From positions 1 to 20,497 of the IMG/VR virus record IMGVR_UViG_3300026124_000014: a DNA stretch of 20,497 nucleotides; one strand, 5' to 3'. This DNA is from a virus. Shown one piece after another: positions 6,788-14,466 of the stretch (positions are counted from its first letter, which is position 1; each line of letters opens with the position of its first letter). The position numbers and the translations under genes were made by a program. The notes beneath the pieces were generated by a model. That model searched no databases. It was not told where the DNA came from and saw nothing but the letters and a program-made list of their open reading frames with translations.

Positions 6788-8247
6788 ATGGCAGATTATA
6801 TTCCGAGCCGCCCCGGTAATGACGGGAGCGGTGACGCTCGCGCACTTTTCCTTAAAGTCTTTTCGGGCGAAGTCCTGACCGCCTTCAACCAGAAGCAGGT
6901 CATGATGGACAAGCATTTCGTCCGTACCATCGAATCGGGCAAGTCGGCTTAACCATGAACCGGGCCGACTCTAAACACTCCGTAAAATCGGGGAAACCCT
7001 CACAATCGCCCGAGGGCAATCCCGAGCCAAGGCAGCGCAGTAAGCGCGAAGGTGTAGAGACTGGACACGGAGCGACTCTAGTAGCCTGCAAATCCTGTAG
7101 CAAACCCAAGAAGCCCACTGAGTTCTATCGCAAAGACCGCCAAGGTCGGCGCGACCGAGTATGCAAACGCTGCCGAACTATCGAGCAGCGCGAAAAGACC
7201 CTCGGGATCACAGATGAGACTTACTGGGATCTATACCATAAGCAGGCTGGACGGTGCGGCATTTGCCGACGCCGTTTGTACTCGAAACGATACAAGGTGT
7301 TTTGCGTCGATCACGACCATGACACCGGTGCCATCCGTGGCCTCCTGTGCCACAACTGCAACCGAGCAGTAGGTATGTTTCGAGACTGTAGCGCAACGAT
7401 TCAACGCGCCGCAGCATGGGTCGAAGGGACAGTCCAACCCCAGTAGTAATACTGGCACGGGAAGCAGTTCCCGGTTACCTGGAAGGCCGAGGCCAAGTAT
7501 CACACTCCCGGTGCGGAGCTTACTGGTAGCAACCAGTTCACCCACCGTGAGCGCACCATCAACATCGACCAGCTTCTGGTCGCCGACACTTTCATCCCCC
7601 GTATTGACGAGGCGATGAACCACTACGACGTTCGTTCGATCTACAGCACTCAGCTCGGCGAAGCGCTCGCCAACGAGTTCGACCGAAACGTCCACATCGT
7701 CGGTCTCAAGGCTGCCCGCGAGGCCGCTGGGACTCTGTTCCCTGAGCATCCGGGTGGCGCTCAGAAGATCAACGCGGACTACGGCACGGTCGGCGAGACC
7801 CTTGCCGACGGGATGTTTGAAGCCGCTCAGGTTCTCGATGAGAAGGATGTCCCTGAGGGCGACCGCTACATGACCGTCCGTCCGGCTCAGTATTACCTGA
7901 TGGCGCAGACCACCAAGGTGCTGAACCGCGACTGGGGTGGCCGTGGCTCCTATGCCGACGGTGAAGTCCTGAACGTCGCTGGGATCAACATCGTTAAGTC
8001 GAACAACCTCCCGAACACCAACATCACCACGAACCCGTCGGGAGCGGAGAACGACTACACGGGCGACTTCAGCAACACGGTTGGTCTGGTGCATCACCGT
8101 ACCGCCATGGGGACTGTAAAGCTCCTTGATCTGGCGATGGAGAACGAGTGGCAGATCGCCCGCCAGGGCTACCTGATGCTCGCCAAGTTCGCCATGGGTC
8201 ATGACTATCTGCGTCCTGAGGCGGCGGTTGAGCTGGCCACTGCGTAA
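6788..8247 (+). CDS. Major capsid protein, T7 gp10-like, interrupted by a group I intron
   Basis: Exon 1 is 6788-6949 and exon 2 is 7465-8247; joined they encode 314 residues (T7 gp10A has 344). Exon 1 carries ALFLKVFSGEVLTAFNQKQV and ends in SGKSA. Exon 2 starts QFPV and continues with DEAMNHYDVRS, HRTAMGTVKLLDLAME and AMGHDYLRPEAA, all close to T7 gp10. T7 has SGKSAQFPV uninterrupted, so the inferred splice restores the ancestral protein exactly, in frame. Without splicing, translation stops at TAA 6950-6952 after 54 residues. The ATG follows AGGGGAAACCCACA. No second in-frame capsid form was identified. Two terminator hairpins follow, as the single T-phi terminator follows T7 gene 10. Confidence 0.93.
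6950..7464 (+). ncRNA. Group I self-splicing intron in the capsid gene
   Basis: Helices read directly: P1, exon GTCGGCT (6943-6949) with GGCCGAC (6963-6969), ending in the splice-site U-G pair. P3, CTCCGT (6978-6983) with ACGGAG (7067-7072). P4, TCGGG (6988-6992) with CCCGA (7021-7025). P5, CCCTC (6997-7001) with GAGGG (7012-7016). P6, GCGC (7035-7038) with GCGC (7044-7047). P7, 7057-7063 (GAGACTG, bulged A) with 7430-7435 (CAGTCC). P8, CGACTC (7073-7078) with GGGTCG (7418-7423). P9, CCAGTA/TACTGG with a GTAA loop (7440-7455). P10, GAACCG (6957-6962) with exon CAGTTC, five of six pairs. The intron ends in the expected G (7464). The conserved AATCCCGAGCC and TAGAGACT core strings are present. 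Confidence 0.92.
6955..7446 (+). CDS. Intron-encoded HNH homing endonuclease, endonuclease VII-like
   Basis: A 163-residue protein. Residues 1-40 are low-complexity and basic, because the same bases form the ribozyme core. A zinc site follows (C45, C48, C70, C73), then an HNH/endonuclease VII motif: C101-x2-C104, CVDHDH (117-122), RGLLCHNC with C132/C135, and NRAVG. It probably cuts intronless capsid alleles and promotes intron homing. The ATG at 6955 is two bases after the TAA that ends capsid exon 1, with no clear Shine-Dalgarno of its own, so coupled re-initiation on unspliced RNA is likely. The stop lies in P9. The catalytic body fills the P8 loop. Activity is not shown by sequence alone. 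Confidence 0.9.
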   Translation: MNRADSKHSVKSGKPSQSPEGNPEPRQRSKREGVETGHGATLVACKSCSKPKKPTEFYRKDRQGRRDRVCKRCRTIEQREKTLGITDETYWDLYHKQAGRCGICRRRLYSKRYKVFCVDHDHDTGAIRGLLCHNCNRAVGMFRDCSATIQRAAAWVEGTVQPQ

Positions 8248-8275
8248 AGCGGCTGAACCACAACTTGCTACCTAA

Positions 8276-8309
8276 AGGGGTGGCCCCACCGGGGCTGCCC
8301 CTATTTTTT
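8276..8309 (+). terminator. Rho-independent terminator after the capsid gene, copy 1
   Basis: A 12-bp stem, AGGGGTGGCCCC (8276-8287) with GGGGCTGCCCCT (8291-8302), has two G-U pairs, an ACC loop and a following ATTTTTT. It corresponds in position to T7 T-phi after gene 10, which attenuates late transcription so that downstream tail genes are made in smaller amounts than capsid. Confidence 0.9.
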
Positions 8310-8325
8310 GTTAGGAGCCACCAAT

Positions 8326-8370
8326 GATTACCTGCGTCCTGAGGCGGCGGTTGAGCTGGCCACTGCGTAA
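8326..8370 (+). pseudogene. Orphan duplicate of the last 14 capsid codons
   Basis: In the duplicated segment the peptide DYLRPEAAVELATA plus stop is repeated in the same phase as the capsid gene but with no upstream body. The first two codons differ synonymously (gat tac against gac tat). It cannot be reached by read-through, because TAA and TGA codons lie between the copies. Confidence 0.7.
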
Positions 8371-8398
8371 AGCGGCTGAACCACAACTTGCTACCTAA

Positions 8399-8432
8399 AG
8401 GGGTGGCCCCACCGGGGCTGCCCCTATTTTTT
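8399..8432 (+). terminator. Rho-independent terminator, copy 2
   Basis: This is an exact copy of the 8276-8309 hairpin and T-run, shifted by 123 bases. It ends 13 bases before the gp11-like start. Two terminators in series would lower read-through into the tail genes further than one. Confidence 0.9.
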
Positions 8433-8445
8433 GTTAGGAGCCACC

Positions 8446-9051
8446 ATGAGTGTAAACCGAACAACTGAACTTGAGGCTATCAACACACTGCTCGAAACCA
8501 TCGGGCTTTCTCCAATCAACACCCTGACTGGAAAGAAAACAGCAGACATCATCCGAGCCGAAAGCGTCCTCAATGAGGTAAACCGAGAAGTCCAGACCAT
8601 GGGGTGGTTCTTCAATAGGGAGAGTAAATTCACTTTGGCCCGAGACCGAAAGAACGAGATTCCTGTGCCCGGAAATGTGGTGCGAATTGACTACGACCGG
8701 TCTTCATTCAAAGACATCGAGCCGGTCATTCGAGGCACACGCCTCTATGACAAGAAGAACCACACCTACAAGTTCGACGAAAGTGTCGAGCTGTCCGTTG
8801 TGATCGCGCTTCCTTTTGAAGAGCTTCCCGAAGCTGCCCGTAGGTATATTACGATCCGAGCCGCCCGTATGTACGGCGACCGAATGGTCGGGTCAGAGAG
8901 CTTGAATGCTTTCACCCGTAACGATGAGAACCGAGCTTGGATCAGCCTTAGGGAGTGGGAAGGCGACGTAGGCGACTATAGTATTTTCGACGCTCCAGGA
9001 ATGGCCGAGACGCACCTCCGGGGGCGGCATGTGCCAAGGGGAAATTACTAA
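8446..9051 (+). CDS. Tail tubular protein A, T7 gp11-like
   Basis: A 201-residue protein (T7 gp11 is 196) that would form the dodecameric adaptor ring between portal and nozzle. The start MSVNRTTELEAINTLLETIG is typical of the family (an N-terminal helix that contacts the portal), as are SVLNEVNREVQTMGWFFN in the middle and EELPEAARRYITIRAARMY toward the C-terminus. I chose ATG 8446 because AGGAG at 8436-8440 precedes it; an upstream in-frame ATG at 8431 would start in the terminator T-run and is unlikely. Its stop overlaps the next start (TAATG), implying translational coupling with gp12. Confidence 0.93.
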   Translation: MSVNRTTELEAINTLLETIGLSPINTLTGKKTADIIRAESVLNEVNREVQTMGWFFNRESKFTLARDRKNEIPVPGNVVRIDYDRSSFKDIEPVIRGTRLYDKKNHTYKFDESVELSVVIALPFEELPEAARRYITIRAARMYGDRMVGSESLNAFTRNDENRAWISLREWEGDVGDYSIFDAPGMAETHLRGRHVPRGNY

Positions 9052-11471
9052 TGGCGTTCATCAGTTCCTCAATTCCAAACCTTATCAACGGGGTTTCTCA
9101 GCAGCCCCCTTCGCTCCGCAGGGCTTCCCAAGCGGAGGCTCAGGAGAATGCTTATTCTTCGACGGTTGAAGGGCTGGTGAAAAGAGACCCCACTGAGCAT
9201 GTCGCTGATCTCATCGGGGACAATCTCGATGATGTTTTCATTCACACGATAAACCGCGATACCTTTGAGCAGTATATCGTCCTGATCTACCCTGACCCCA
9301 GCGACGGCCAAGGTCGTATTCGAGTTTTTGATCTTAATGGCAATGAAAAGACGGTAAACTACGAAGCTAATGTAGCCTACCTAGACCCTGTTAATCTCTC
9401 ATACCGAACCGGACTGAAAGCCCTGACCGTAGCGGACTACACGTTTATCGTGAATCAGAATGTCATTACTGAAATGGCCGACGATAAAGTCTCCACTCGA
9501 AAACCTGAAGCTCTCTTGTCGATTGACGCCGGCAACTATGGCACGAACTTCAATGTCTACATCAACGGAAGTTTGGCGGCCAATTATGAGACCCCAGATG
9601 GTTCCAGCGCTCCTCATATCAATGCTATCCGCACCGATGCGATTGCAGAGGGATTGATTAACGGGACAACGCCAAGCGACGCTACATCAAGCACCAATCT
9701 AAACAGCTCTGTTGGCTCCGAATACGACATTGAGCAGATTGGATCGACGATTCATATCAGCCGTAAAGACGGGAACGACTTTGGCATCCGAATCACGGAT
9801 AGCCAAGGCGATACCACTTCAACCGCAATCAAGGACAACGTCCAGCGTTTCGGCGATCTACCGGTGAGAGCAGTTCAGGACTTCACGGTTCAGATCACTG
9901 GTGTGGACACCGATGAATTCAACGGCTACTACGTCCGTTACGATCAAGAAAGCACCGGCACCGAGGGCGTCTGGCGTGAGACTGTCGCTCCAGGAATCAA
10001 ATATAAGATCCGCAATGAGACGATGCCTCACACCCTTGTCAGGGAATCCGACGGATCATTCACTTTCAAGGTGGCGGACTGGGGCCAGCGAGTTGTGGGC
10101 AATGAAGCGAGTGCGCCTGAACCCTCGTTCATCAACGACACCATTAATCAAGTGTTCTTCCACAGGAACCGTTTGGGAATCCTGTCAGATGACAATGTGG
10201 TCTTCTCCCGTTCCAGTGAGTTCTTCCAGTTCTTTGTTGAGACAGTGACGACGCTACTGGACAGCGATCCCATCGACATTGCAGCGGCAACCACTCAGGT
10301 AGCCAAGCTCAAAGAGGCAGTGCCTTGGGACGAAAGGCTTCTCGTTTTCTCAGATCAGGCACAGTTCGTCTTAGACGGGAACCCTATACTCACCCCCAGC
10401 ACCGTCTCCATGAACCTCGCTACAGAGTTCTCTGCGTCTTCTAGGGCAAGCCCCGTAGTGTCAGGGCGTAATGTTTACTTCGGTGTTGAGAGAGGGCCGC
10501 ACGGAGCCCTTATGGAATACTACCGAGACAACTCGGTGGGTGTTCTTGACGGACAGGAAGTAACCAGCCACGTTCCAAAATATCTTTCAGGCGAAATCCA
10601 CACGATGGTCAGCCAGCCTAACGAAGACTTGATCGTGGTTGCGGGCGACCGGGAGCCCTCCGCCATCTACCCCTACAAGTTCATGTGGCAGGGCGACCAA
10701 AAGATCCAGTCCGCTTGGTCGCGGTGGACGTTCAATAGCGATGCTGTCCTCGGCATGGACTTTATCCGGTCGGACTTGTATCTAGTAATCAACCGAAAAG
10801 GCGCTCTGTCCTTGGAAAAGATCCGGCTGAACAAAGCTGTTTCTGATCCTAACCAGCCATTTGTTGCACACTTGGATCGCCGCGTTGATGAATCTCTATG
10901 CAATGTCTCTTATGACTCAGCGAGTCGAGAAACAACTATTCAGCTTCCCTACCAAGTGGAGGTAGATCGGAAGTTTGTCATTTTGGAGCGCGGCACAGAC
11001 GCTGATAGTTCAACGCCTGGATCTGCTTTTACGGTTCTGCGCCGTCCGGCGAGCAATATAATGGTCGTTCGAGGAAGAGCAGAGTCGTTTTATGCCGGAG
11101 AGCCATACCTCATGCGCTATCAATTCTCTACGCCTTACATCCAAGAGGGCCAGCAGGGTACTCAGGCCGTCACAACTGGACGACTCAACATCCGCTTCTG
11201 GACGATTCAGTACGCCCAGACCGGATACTTCGAGATCCACGTTACACCTGACTACGGCGAGACCTCAGTCTACACCTACAACGGCAGAACCATCGATCAG
11301 GAAGATAACCGGATTGGCTCTGTGGCGATTAGCCAAGGTAACTTCAAAGCGCCAATCATGGCGAAGAACGACGAAGTCACTATTGAGGTAAAGACTGACA
11401 GTTTCCTTCCGGCCCGCTTTCAGTCGGCTGAATGGGAAGCGCTCTACTTCTCAAGGAGCAAGCGTGTTTGA
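9051..11471 (+). CDS. Tail tubular protein B (nozzle), T7 gp12-like
   Basis: An 806-residue protein (T7 gp12 is 794) expected to form the hexameric nozzle below the gp11 adaptor, where the fibres attach. The N-terminus carries the family signature IPNLINGVSQQPPSLRRASQ, followed by QENAYSSTVEGLVKRDPTEH. FHRNRLGILSDDNVVFSRSS (about residues 371-390) is a second recognisable block. ATG 9051 overlaps the gp11 stop (TAATG). The stop at 11469-11471 overlaps the next ATG (TGATG). No frame breaks are seen. Confidence 0.93.
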   Translation: MAFISSSIPNLINGVSQQPPSLRRASQAEAQENAYSSTVEGLVKRDPTEHVADLIGDNLDDVFIHTINRDTFEQYIVLIYPDPSDGQGRIRVFDLNGNEKTVNYEANVAYLDPVNLSYRTGLKALTVADYTFIVNQNVITEMADDKVSTRKPEALLSIDAGNYGTNFNVYINGSLAANYETPDGSSAPHINAIRTDAIAEGLINGTTPSDATSSTNLNSSVGSEYDIEQIGSTIHISRKDGNDFGIRITDSQGDTTSTAIKDNVQRFGDLPVRAVQDFTVQITGVDTDEFNGYYVRYDQESTGTEGVWRETVAPGIKYKIRNETMPHTLVRESDGSFTFKVADWGQRVVGNEASAPEPSFINDTINQVFFHRNRLGILSDDNVVFSRSSEFFQFFVETVTTLLDSDPIDIAAATTQVAKLKEAVPWDERLLVFSDQAQFVLDGNPILTPSTVSMNLATEFSASSRASPVVSGRNVYFGVERGPHGALMEYYRDNSVGVLDGQEVTSHVPKYLSGEIHTMVSQPNEDLIVVAGDREPSAIYPYKFMWQGDQKIQSAWSRWTFNSDAVLGMDFIRSDLYLVINRKGALSLEKIRLNKAVSDPNQPFVAHLDRRVDESLCNVSYDSASRETTIQLPYQVEVDRKFVILERGTDADSSTPGSAFTVLRRPASNIMVVRGRAESFYAGEPYLMRYQFSTPYIQEGQQGTQAVTTGRLNIRFWTIQYAQTGYFEIHVTPDYGETSVYTYNGRTIDQEDNRIGSVAISQGNFKAPIMAKNDEVTIEVKTDSFLPARFQSAEWEALYFSRSKRV

Positions 11472-11935
11472 TGCTTCACACAAGAATAGCAGTCAAAACA
11501 GATATCCCTTTTTTAGCGGATCGTTTGCGAAAAGCTGATCGAGAAGAAGTAAAAGCATCGGGGGGTTTATCTCCCCGAGCTGCTTTGCAAAGAGGTTGGG
11601 CTCACTCTGAGATCGCTAGAACTATCCGCACCGACAACAGTGGAAAGCCTGTGGCTATTTACGGGGTAGTCCGCATTGATCAAGAGCTTCCCTCCGGTGG
11701 CGTATGGCTTTTAGGGACAGACGATCTGACCAGTTATGGAATGCCATTTGCTCGCAGGTGTGGCGAGCATATAGAAATGCTTCAAGAAAGCTACCCGGTG
11801 CTGTTCAACTACGTCGACGCTCGAAACAGCTTACATATTCGATGGCTCAAATGGTCTGGCTTTCGTTTCATCCGTCGGCATGAGTGCTTTGGGCATGAAA
11901 AAAGACCCTTCTATGAATTCATCCGAGTGAGGTAA
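11471..11935 (+). CDS. Internal virion protein A, T7 gp13-like
   Basis: A 154-residue protein in the gp13 position (T7 gp13 is 138). The C-terminal half, PVLFNYVDARNSLHIRWLKW then SGFRFIRR, aligns with T7 LWNYVWVGNTSHIRFLKTIG. T7 gp13 is needed for virion assembly but is not a stable core component. The fold resembles GNAT acetyltransferases, and proteins of this group are sometimes annotated so; no catalytic claim is made here. I chose the ATG overlapping the gp12 stop (TGATG) because it gives a protein beginning LHTRIAVKTD; an in-frame ATG at 11432 would extend 13 codons into gp12 in another frame. Some segments are more AT-rich than neighbouring genes. Confidence 0.82.
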   Translation: MLHTRIAVKTDIPFLADRLRKADREEVKASGGLSPRAALQRGWAHSEIARTIRTDNSGKPVAIYGVVRIDQELPSGGVWLLGTDDLTSYGMPFARRCGEHIEMLQESYPVLFNYVDARNSLHIRWLKWSGFRFIRRHECFGHEKRPFYEFIRVR

Positions 11936-11937
11936 CC

Positions 11938-12480
11938 ATGTGCGATCCCATGACAGCTATGGCTGTTGCTAGTAGCGCTCTGCAGTTCCAACAGCAGCGG
12001 TCTCAGGCAGAAGCCCAGGCCGAACACCAGCAGAACGTCTACGAACGTAATAAGCAGCAGGCCATGCAGGCCCGCAATCAGAAAACCCAGCAAGAAAACC
12101 TGCGGATTCAGCAGGAACGCGAAGCGGCCAACCAGAAAATGGCCCAACAGAGTCGTGAAGCGGATCAAGCGCGGGCTCGCGCCCGTGTCTCTGCGGCGGA
12201 ATCAGGCGTCAGCGGCAACTCAGTAGATCAGCTTCTGGCTGACTTTACTCGCCAAGAGGGTGAGTACATGAGCGCACTGAACACCAACTTCGAGAACTCC
12301 CAGCAGCAGAGTGAAGTCCGCCGCGAGATGTACAAGAACGAGCAGGAGGCGCGGATCACTAACGCCCAGCCTGACCCAATCAATGAGCCGAACCTACTTG
12401 CTGGCGCTCTGCGGATCGGCAGCTCCGGGTACTCGGCCTACCAGCAGAACAAGCTCAACCAGCAGCAGTTCAACAGCTAA
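11938..12480 (+). CDS. Internal virion protein B, T7 gp14-like
   Basis: A 180-residue protein (T7 gp14 is 196) starting MCDPMTAMAVASSALQFQQQ. The Met-Cys start, a short apolar segment, and then a long Gln/Arg/Glu/Ala-rich helical region are typical. T7 gp14 is ejected first and forms a pore in the outer membrane. Residues 16-80 look like one continuous amphipathic helix. The block RARVSAAESGVSGNSVDQLL (about 81-100) resembles the RAAIGESMLEGSSMDR region of T7 gp14. AGGTAACC before the ATG contains the preceding stop. The Gln-rich composition matches that of gp15 and the portal C-terminus. Confidence 0.88.
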   Translation: MCDPMTAMAVASSALQFQQQRSQAEAQAEHQQNVYERNKQQAMQARNQKTQQENLRIQQEREAANQKMAQQSREADQARARARVSAAESGVSGNSVDQLLADFTRQEGEYMSALNTNFENSQQQSEVRREMYKNEQEARITNAQPDPINEPNLLAGALRIGSSGYSAYQQNKLNQQQFNS

Positions 12481-12504
12481 CCGTGAAATAACGAGAGGGA
12501 CACA

Positions 12505-14466
12505 ATGGCACGACGGCAGCAGAGAGTTCAGGTGCGCGACCTGCGGGACGCTCCTTCACTTCGGCCCCAAGCCTCACCCGTTCGCGGGTACTTTCAAGAA
12601 CAGCCCAAGCGGCTCCCCGAGAGCGACCTGACTCAGGTGGCAAACGCCCTGTCCGACGTAAACCCTGACATCCAGCGGGCTCTCCAGCAGAAGCAAAAAG
12701 TAACTACCGTCGAAGATCAGGCGGAAGCCCAGCGGAAGTATCGTGAAACCCAAATGGCGCTTGGAGAGGCTGTTAGAAAAGGTGAGATTCGAGAGGGCCA
12801 GTCACCGGCTTTTCGCCGAGCGTGGCGGCAGAGCCATCTGCGAGTAAAGGGCAAAGAGTTCGGTGCGTTTCTCCGAGACCAGTATGCCAATAGTCCCGTC
12901 TCGAACTCGACAGATCCCGAGGCTGCCGCTGAGTTCGCTCAGGAGCAGTATGAAGCTTTCCTCGAACAGAACGAAGAGATCCAATCTGCTGACAACATCG
13001 ATATGACGGAGGCCTTTATCCCTGAGGTCGACCGGCAGATCAACTCGCTGACCCAACAGCATCAGCAACTCGCGATGCAGAGGACAGAGAAGCAGGCTCG
13101 GGAAACACTCGGCACGGAGATCAACCTGATCGTCGATGAGAACTTGGCTGCCGATCCCGGTGAGGTCATGGAAGCAGCTCCCAATGCTGAGACCGTCGAG
13201 GGTGCCAGGGCTTCGACCATCGCTTCTAGTGTCCAATCCCGTATTGACGAGATGATCGCAAACGGCATGAACGGGACAGACGCGAACCGGATCGCCATTG
13301 AAACTCTTGCTGGGACGCAAGACCCGGATCTGATGCGCTCTGTCCTTGGCCAGATTAAAACCGGAAGCGGAACTCTTGGGGATACCAAAGCTGCTCGCGA
13401 GACGATCAATCAGGTCGAAGATCAGGCTATCCAGCGAGAGATGCGTAACTACCGCTTTAGGAATCAGCTTGAAGACGATCGCAAAGCTGAAGCACGGGCT
13501 GAAGCTGTCGATGGCTACACTACACAGCTTATGGAGGCTCTCAGCGGCTCTTCGAAAGCACAGCGTATGGAGACGCTCCGGTCTTTCGATCCCATCGAGT
13601 ACGCTCAGAACAACGGAATCACCGACCGGCGGACTGTTGATGAACTGATTCGAATTGACCAGTCCCTCTCCAACGCAACAGGAGACGTTCAGGAAGACAC
13701 TGAGCGCATTCAGGATATGTACCGGACGATGATGGATGATCCTGAAAGCATCAGTCAGACCGACATCATCGACGGCATCGGCGAGTTCTATGATGTGAAT
13801 CGTGGAATGTCTATTCTCAGCGACTACAAGTCGATGGCCGGTTCAGACGGCGCTCCAAAAGATCACCCCTATCTCAACCTCAGCACTTACAAGACCTCCA
13901 AGAACGGCATCAATGGCGCATTGAAGAGCCTTGTCGATATGGGTGGTGTGCCTGAACTCAACGCAACGAACGCTGAGTTTGAGTTTGAAATGGTAATGCG
14001 AGAGTACCTCCAGCAGAACCCCGAGGCCACTAAGTCGGAGTTCCTTCGCGAGAGCAACCGAGTGATGAATGACATCGTCAAGCATTACAACGAGGTTGCA
14101 GAGAACTTCCAGCCTGGGAATCAGGTTGAGCCTAATTCCTACATGGAAAGCCTTGAGTCTGGCTCCACAGGCTCCGCAGAGGCTACACAAAACGGCAGCG
14201 AAGATCCCGATGGGGTCTCCTCAAGGATGGAAGGTGGAAGCAATCAGAGCGGTTCTGAGAAGCAGTCTGACTACTCGTTTTCTATTGAGGAAATCAATCG
14301 CATCGATACTGAGCAGGCAAGAGAGATGGACAGCCAGAACCGAGCTTTGATGCTGCAACAGCTTAACGATATGCGACGGTCTGGCGAACTCAATCGAGAC
14401 CAATACAGATCTTTGACTGAACCCCTTGTGAGGGCGATTCAGGAACAACCCGAAGGTGAAGAATAA
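12505..14466 (+). CDS. Internal virion protein C, T7 gp15-like (ejectosome)
   Basis: A 653-residue largely helical protein between gp14-like and gp16-like genes (T7 gp15 is 747). In T7, gp15 forms the periplasmic channel with gp16 during DNA ejection. The N-terminus (MARRQQRVQVRDL) is basic. Residues about 55-200 are Gln/Glu/Arg-rich, as in family members. The C-terminal region before the last 60 residues is Ser/Gly/Glu-rich and probably flexible. Identification rests on gene order, size and composition rather than a catalytic motif. GAGAGGGACACA precedes the ATG. The stop overlaps the gp16-like start (TAATG). Confidence 0.88.
   Translation: MARRQQRVQVRDLRDAPSLRPQASPVRGYFQEQPKRLPESDLTQVANALSDVNPDIQRALQQKQKVTTVEDQAEAQRKYRETQMALGEAVRKGEIREGQSPAFRRAWRQSHLRVKGKEFGAFLRDQYANSPVSNSTDPEAAAEFAQEQYEAFLEQNEEIQSADNIDMTEAFIPEVDRQINSLTQQHQQLAMQRTEKQARETLGTEINLIVDENLAADPGEVMEAAPNAETVEGARASTIASSVQSRIDEMIANGMNGTDANRIAIETLAGTQDPDLMRSVLGQIKTGSGTLGDTKAARETINQVEDQAIQREMRNYRFRNQLEDDRKAEARAEAVDGYTTQLMEALSGSSKAQRMETLRSFDPIEYAQNNGITDRRTVDELIRIDQSLSNATGDVQEDTERIQDMYRTMMDDPESISQTDIIDGIGEFYDVNRGMSILSDYKSMAGSDGAPKDHPYLNLSTYKTSKNGINGALKSLVDMGGVPELNATNAEFEFEMVMREYLQQNPEATKSEFLRESNRVMNDIVKHYNEVAENFQPGNQVEPNSYMESLESGSTGSAEATQNGSEDPDGVSSRMEGGSNQSGSEKQSDYSFSIEEINRIDTEQAREMDSQNRALMLQQLNDMRRSGELNRDQYRSLTEPLVRAIQEQPEGEE

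Larger units (their letters stand above)
8201..8446 (+). repeat. 123-bp tandem duplication of capsid 3' end, terminator and RBS
   Basis: Copy 1 (8201-8323) and copy 2 (8324-8446) are the same length and almost identical. Differences lie only at the left edge (gactat in copy 1, gattac in copy 2). Each copy holds the last capsid codons, the stop, the spacer, the terminator hairpin with T-run, and the TTAGGAGCCACC ribosome binding site. In the capsid frame the two edge differences are synonymous (Asp-Tyr in both). In copy 2 an off-frame ATG at 8324 sits behind the copied RBS and opens a 24-codon ORF (8324-8398) that is probably a by-product. Confidence 0.95.

Noticed and set aside
6366-6916. Minus-strand ORFs of 159 and 120 residues over the structured region
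   Set aside because: They are antisense to the capsid start, lack a ribosome binding site, are Arg/Pro/Cys-rich in an atypical way, and overlap strong inverted repeats. A lone minus-strand gene would be unique in this window.
6788-6952. Capsid gene read as a pseudogene or as a separate 54-residue protein ending at TAA 6950
   Set aside because: A complete group I intron fold starts exactly at that point and splicing restores the T7-like protein in frame, which a random nonsense mutation would not explain.
7231-8202. Minus-strand ORF of 323 residues opposite the capsid gene
   Set aside because: It is the antisense shadow of the well-conserved capsid exon 2 and the endonuclease; GC-rich third positions leave this frame open by chance.
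7615-8247. Capsid gene starting at ATG 7615 (210 residues)
   Set aside because: The homology to T7 gp10 extends 50 codons upstream to QFPV at 7465, and no ribosome binding site supports 7615.
8324-8398. 24-codon ORF with a good ribosome binding site between the two terminators
   Set aside because: It reads the duplicated capsid tail out of frame and exists only because the RBS was copied next to an ATG; no sign of selection.
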